A DNA stretch of 6,030 nt. It comes from Candidatus Cloacimonadota bacterium. Lineage in GTDB: Bacteria; Cloacimonadota; Cloacimonadia; JGIOTU-2. The notes under the pieces were generated by a model. It did not search any database. It was not told the origin of the DNA and was given only the letters and a program-made list of their open reading frames with translations. This document shows, piece by piece, positions 5,595-6,030 of the stretch (its first letter is position 1; the number at the start of each line of letters is the position of its first letter). The stretch spans positions 1-6,030 of the forward strand of contig JACNFI010000065.1 in assembly GCA_014384665.1 (NCBI GenBank), read 5' to 3'. Both the position numbers and the translations under genes were made by a program.

Positions 5595-5603
5595 AACTGT
5601 AAA

Positions 5604-5654
5604 TAAGAAGTTTTGGCAGAAGGAAGTGGAAAGTATTTTAGAGTAAGGATATAA
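5604..5654 (+). pseudogene. 3' relic of a second hotdog thioesterase gene
   Basis: From 5607 the frame reads EVLAEGSGKYFRVRI and stops at 5652-5654. EVLAEGSGKYF is identical to residues 116-126 of the complete hotdog protein (4761-4793). In the ten codons from V to F the DNA differs at five third positions, all synonymous, so both copies evolved as coding sequence and this is not a recent duplication. The frame is broken by TAA at 5604-5606, and nothing upstream resembles the rest of the gene because the toxin gene lies there. Its 3' end also supplies the AAGGA that precedes the next gene. Confidence 0.7.
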
Positions 5655-5660
5655 AATTAT

Positions 5661-6030
5661 ATGGAATCATTAGATTATAAAAAAAGAAAATATCTTTCAG
5701 CGATTGAATCCGCTAAATATCTTAATATATCTGTAAGAATGCTTCATGACTTTGTAAAGATGCAAACTATAAAAGCACAAATTTCTGCAAGTGGTCAGAT
5801 GCGTTTTGACTTGCGAGAATTGAAGAAGTATGAGCAAAATTTGAAATCAAAACAAAAAAAGAAAGAAATACATATTGAAGAATTAAATGTCATTAAGATA
5901 AATAAAACAACCCAAAAAATGTTTGTAAAAAATTCAATGAAAATGGACGACTTGCAGGATAACAGTGTTCACTTAATGATTACATCACCGCCATACTTTG
6001 ATACGAAAATGTATGCAAGAGCACATATTA
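5661..6030 (+). CDS. DNA methyltransferase with N-terminal helix-turn-helix (5' part; runs off the window)
   Basis: Only the first 123 residues are present; the frame is open to the edge. Residues about 11-58 (YLSAIESAKYLNISVRMLHDF...FDLRELKKYEQ) form an excisionase/MerR-type winged helix-turn-helix. A lysine-rich linker follows (about 59-70). Residues 98-113 (DLQDNSVHLMITSPPYF) are the start of an amino-methyltransferase domain: TSPPY is motif IV of N4-cytosine/N6-adenine DNA methylases. Motif IV appearing before any motif I suggests the beta-class order. AAGGA (5645-5649) lies 11 nt before the ATG. The protein would methylate DNA with S-adenosylmethionine, probably within a restriction-modification system; the HTH may bind DNA for targeting or for control of its own operon. 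Motif I, the target-recognition region and any partner nuclease lie outside the window. Confidence 0.87.
   Translation, partial: MESLDYKKRKYLSAIESAKYLNISVRMLHDFVKMQTIKAQISASGQMRFDLRELKKYEQNLKSKQKKKEIHIEELNVIKINKTTQKMFVKNSMKMDDLQDNSVHLMITSPPYFDTKMYARAHI

Overview
The window is AT-rich bacterial DNA that uses the standard code: UGA ends thrS and is not read through. The genes look like those of a free-living bacterium. Between them lies an unusually dense set of short, GC-richer palindromes. A low-GC coding background with many hairpin repeats suits an uncultured lineage near the FCB group or a similar candidate phylum. That is only an impression; a search with ThrRS or QueF would settle it. 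All complete genes and the right-edge gene are on the plus strand.

Layout. (1) 39-1961: intact threonyl-tRNA synthetase (thrS) with editing, catalytic and anticodon-binding domains. (2) 1960-2823: an intact HUH transposase of the REP-associated (RAYT/Y1) type at 2090-2686. It is bracketed by two families of small hairpins in mirrored order, B-A-[transposase]-A-B. (3) 2687-3300: 614 bp without a credible gene, almost filled by palindromic repeats. These include a third family-A hairpin with a second hairpin inserted in it, a three-stem palindrome, and a ~66-bp MITE-like element with matching flanking direct repeats. (4) 3301-4170: QueF, the NADPH-dependent preQ0 reductase of queuosine synthesis, long two-domain type. 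(5) 4171-4286: a head-to-head pair of related hairpin repeats starting at the queF stop codon; differences between the two copies are compensatory. (6) 4297-4425: a 42-codon relic resembling the N-terminus of RibD, overlapping the start of a PaaI-like hotdog thioesterase (4416-4835). (7) 4837-5594: a textbook sigma70-type promoter driving a Phd/YefM-like antitoxin and a PIN-domain toxin (COG1569-like), a type II toxin-antitoxin pair. (8) 5604-5654: the last codons of a second, diverged hotdog thioesterase gene. (9) 5661 to the right edge: the start of a DNA methyltransferase with an N-terminal excisionase/MerR-like helix-turn-helix, probably part of a restriction-modification or related defence system that continues outside the window.

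The left part is a housekeeping gene followed by a transposase-linked repeat cluster. The right part looks like an accessory or defence segment (toxin-antitoxin plus methyltransferase) placed among gene relics, which suggests repeated insertion and recombination there. No tRNA, rRNA, CRISPR array or recognisable riboswitch was seen.
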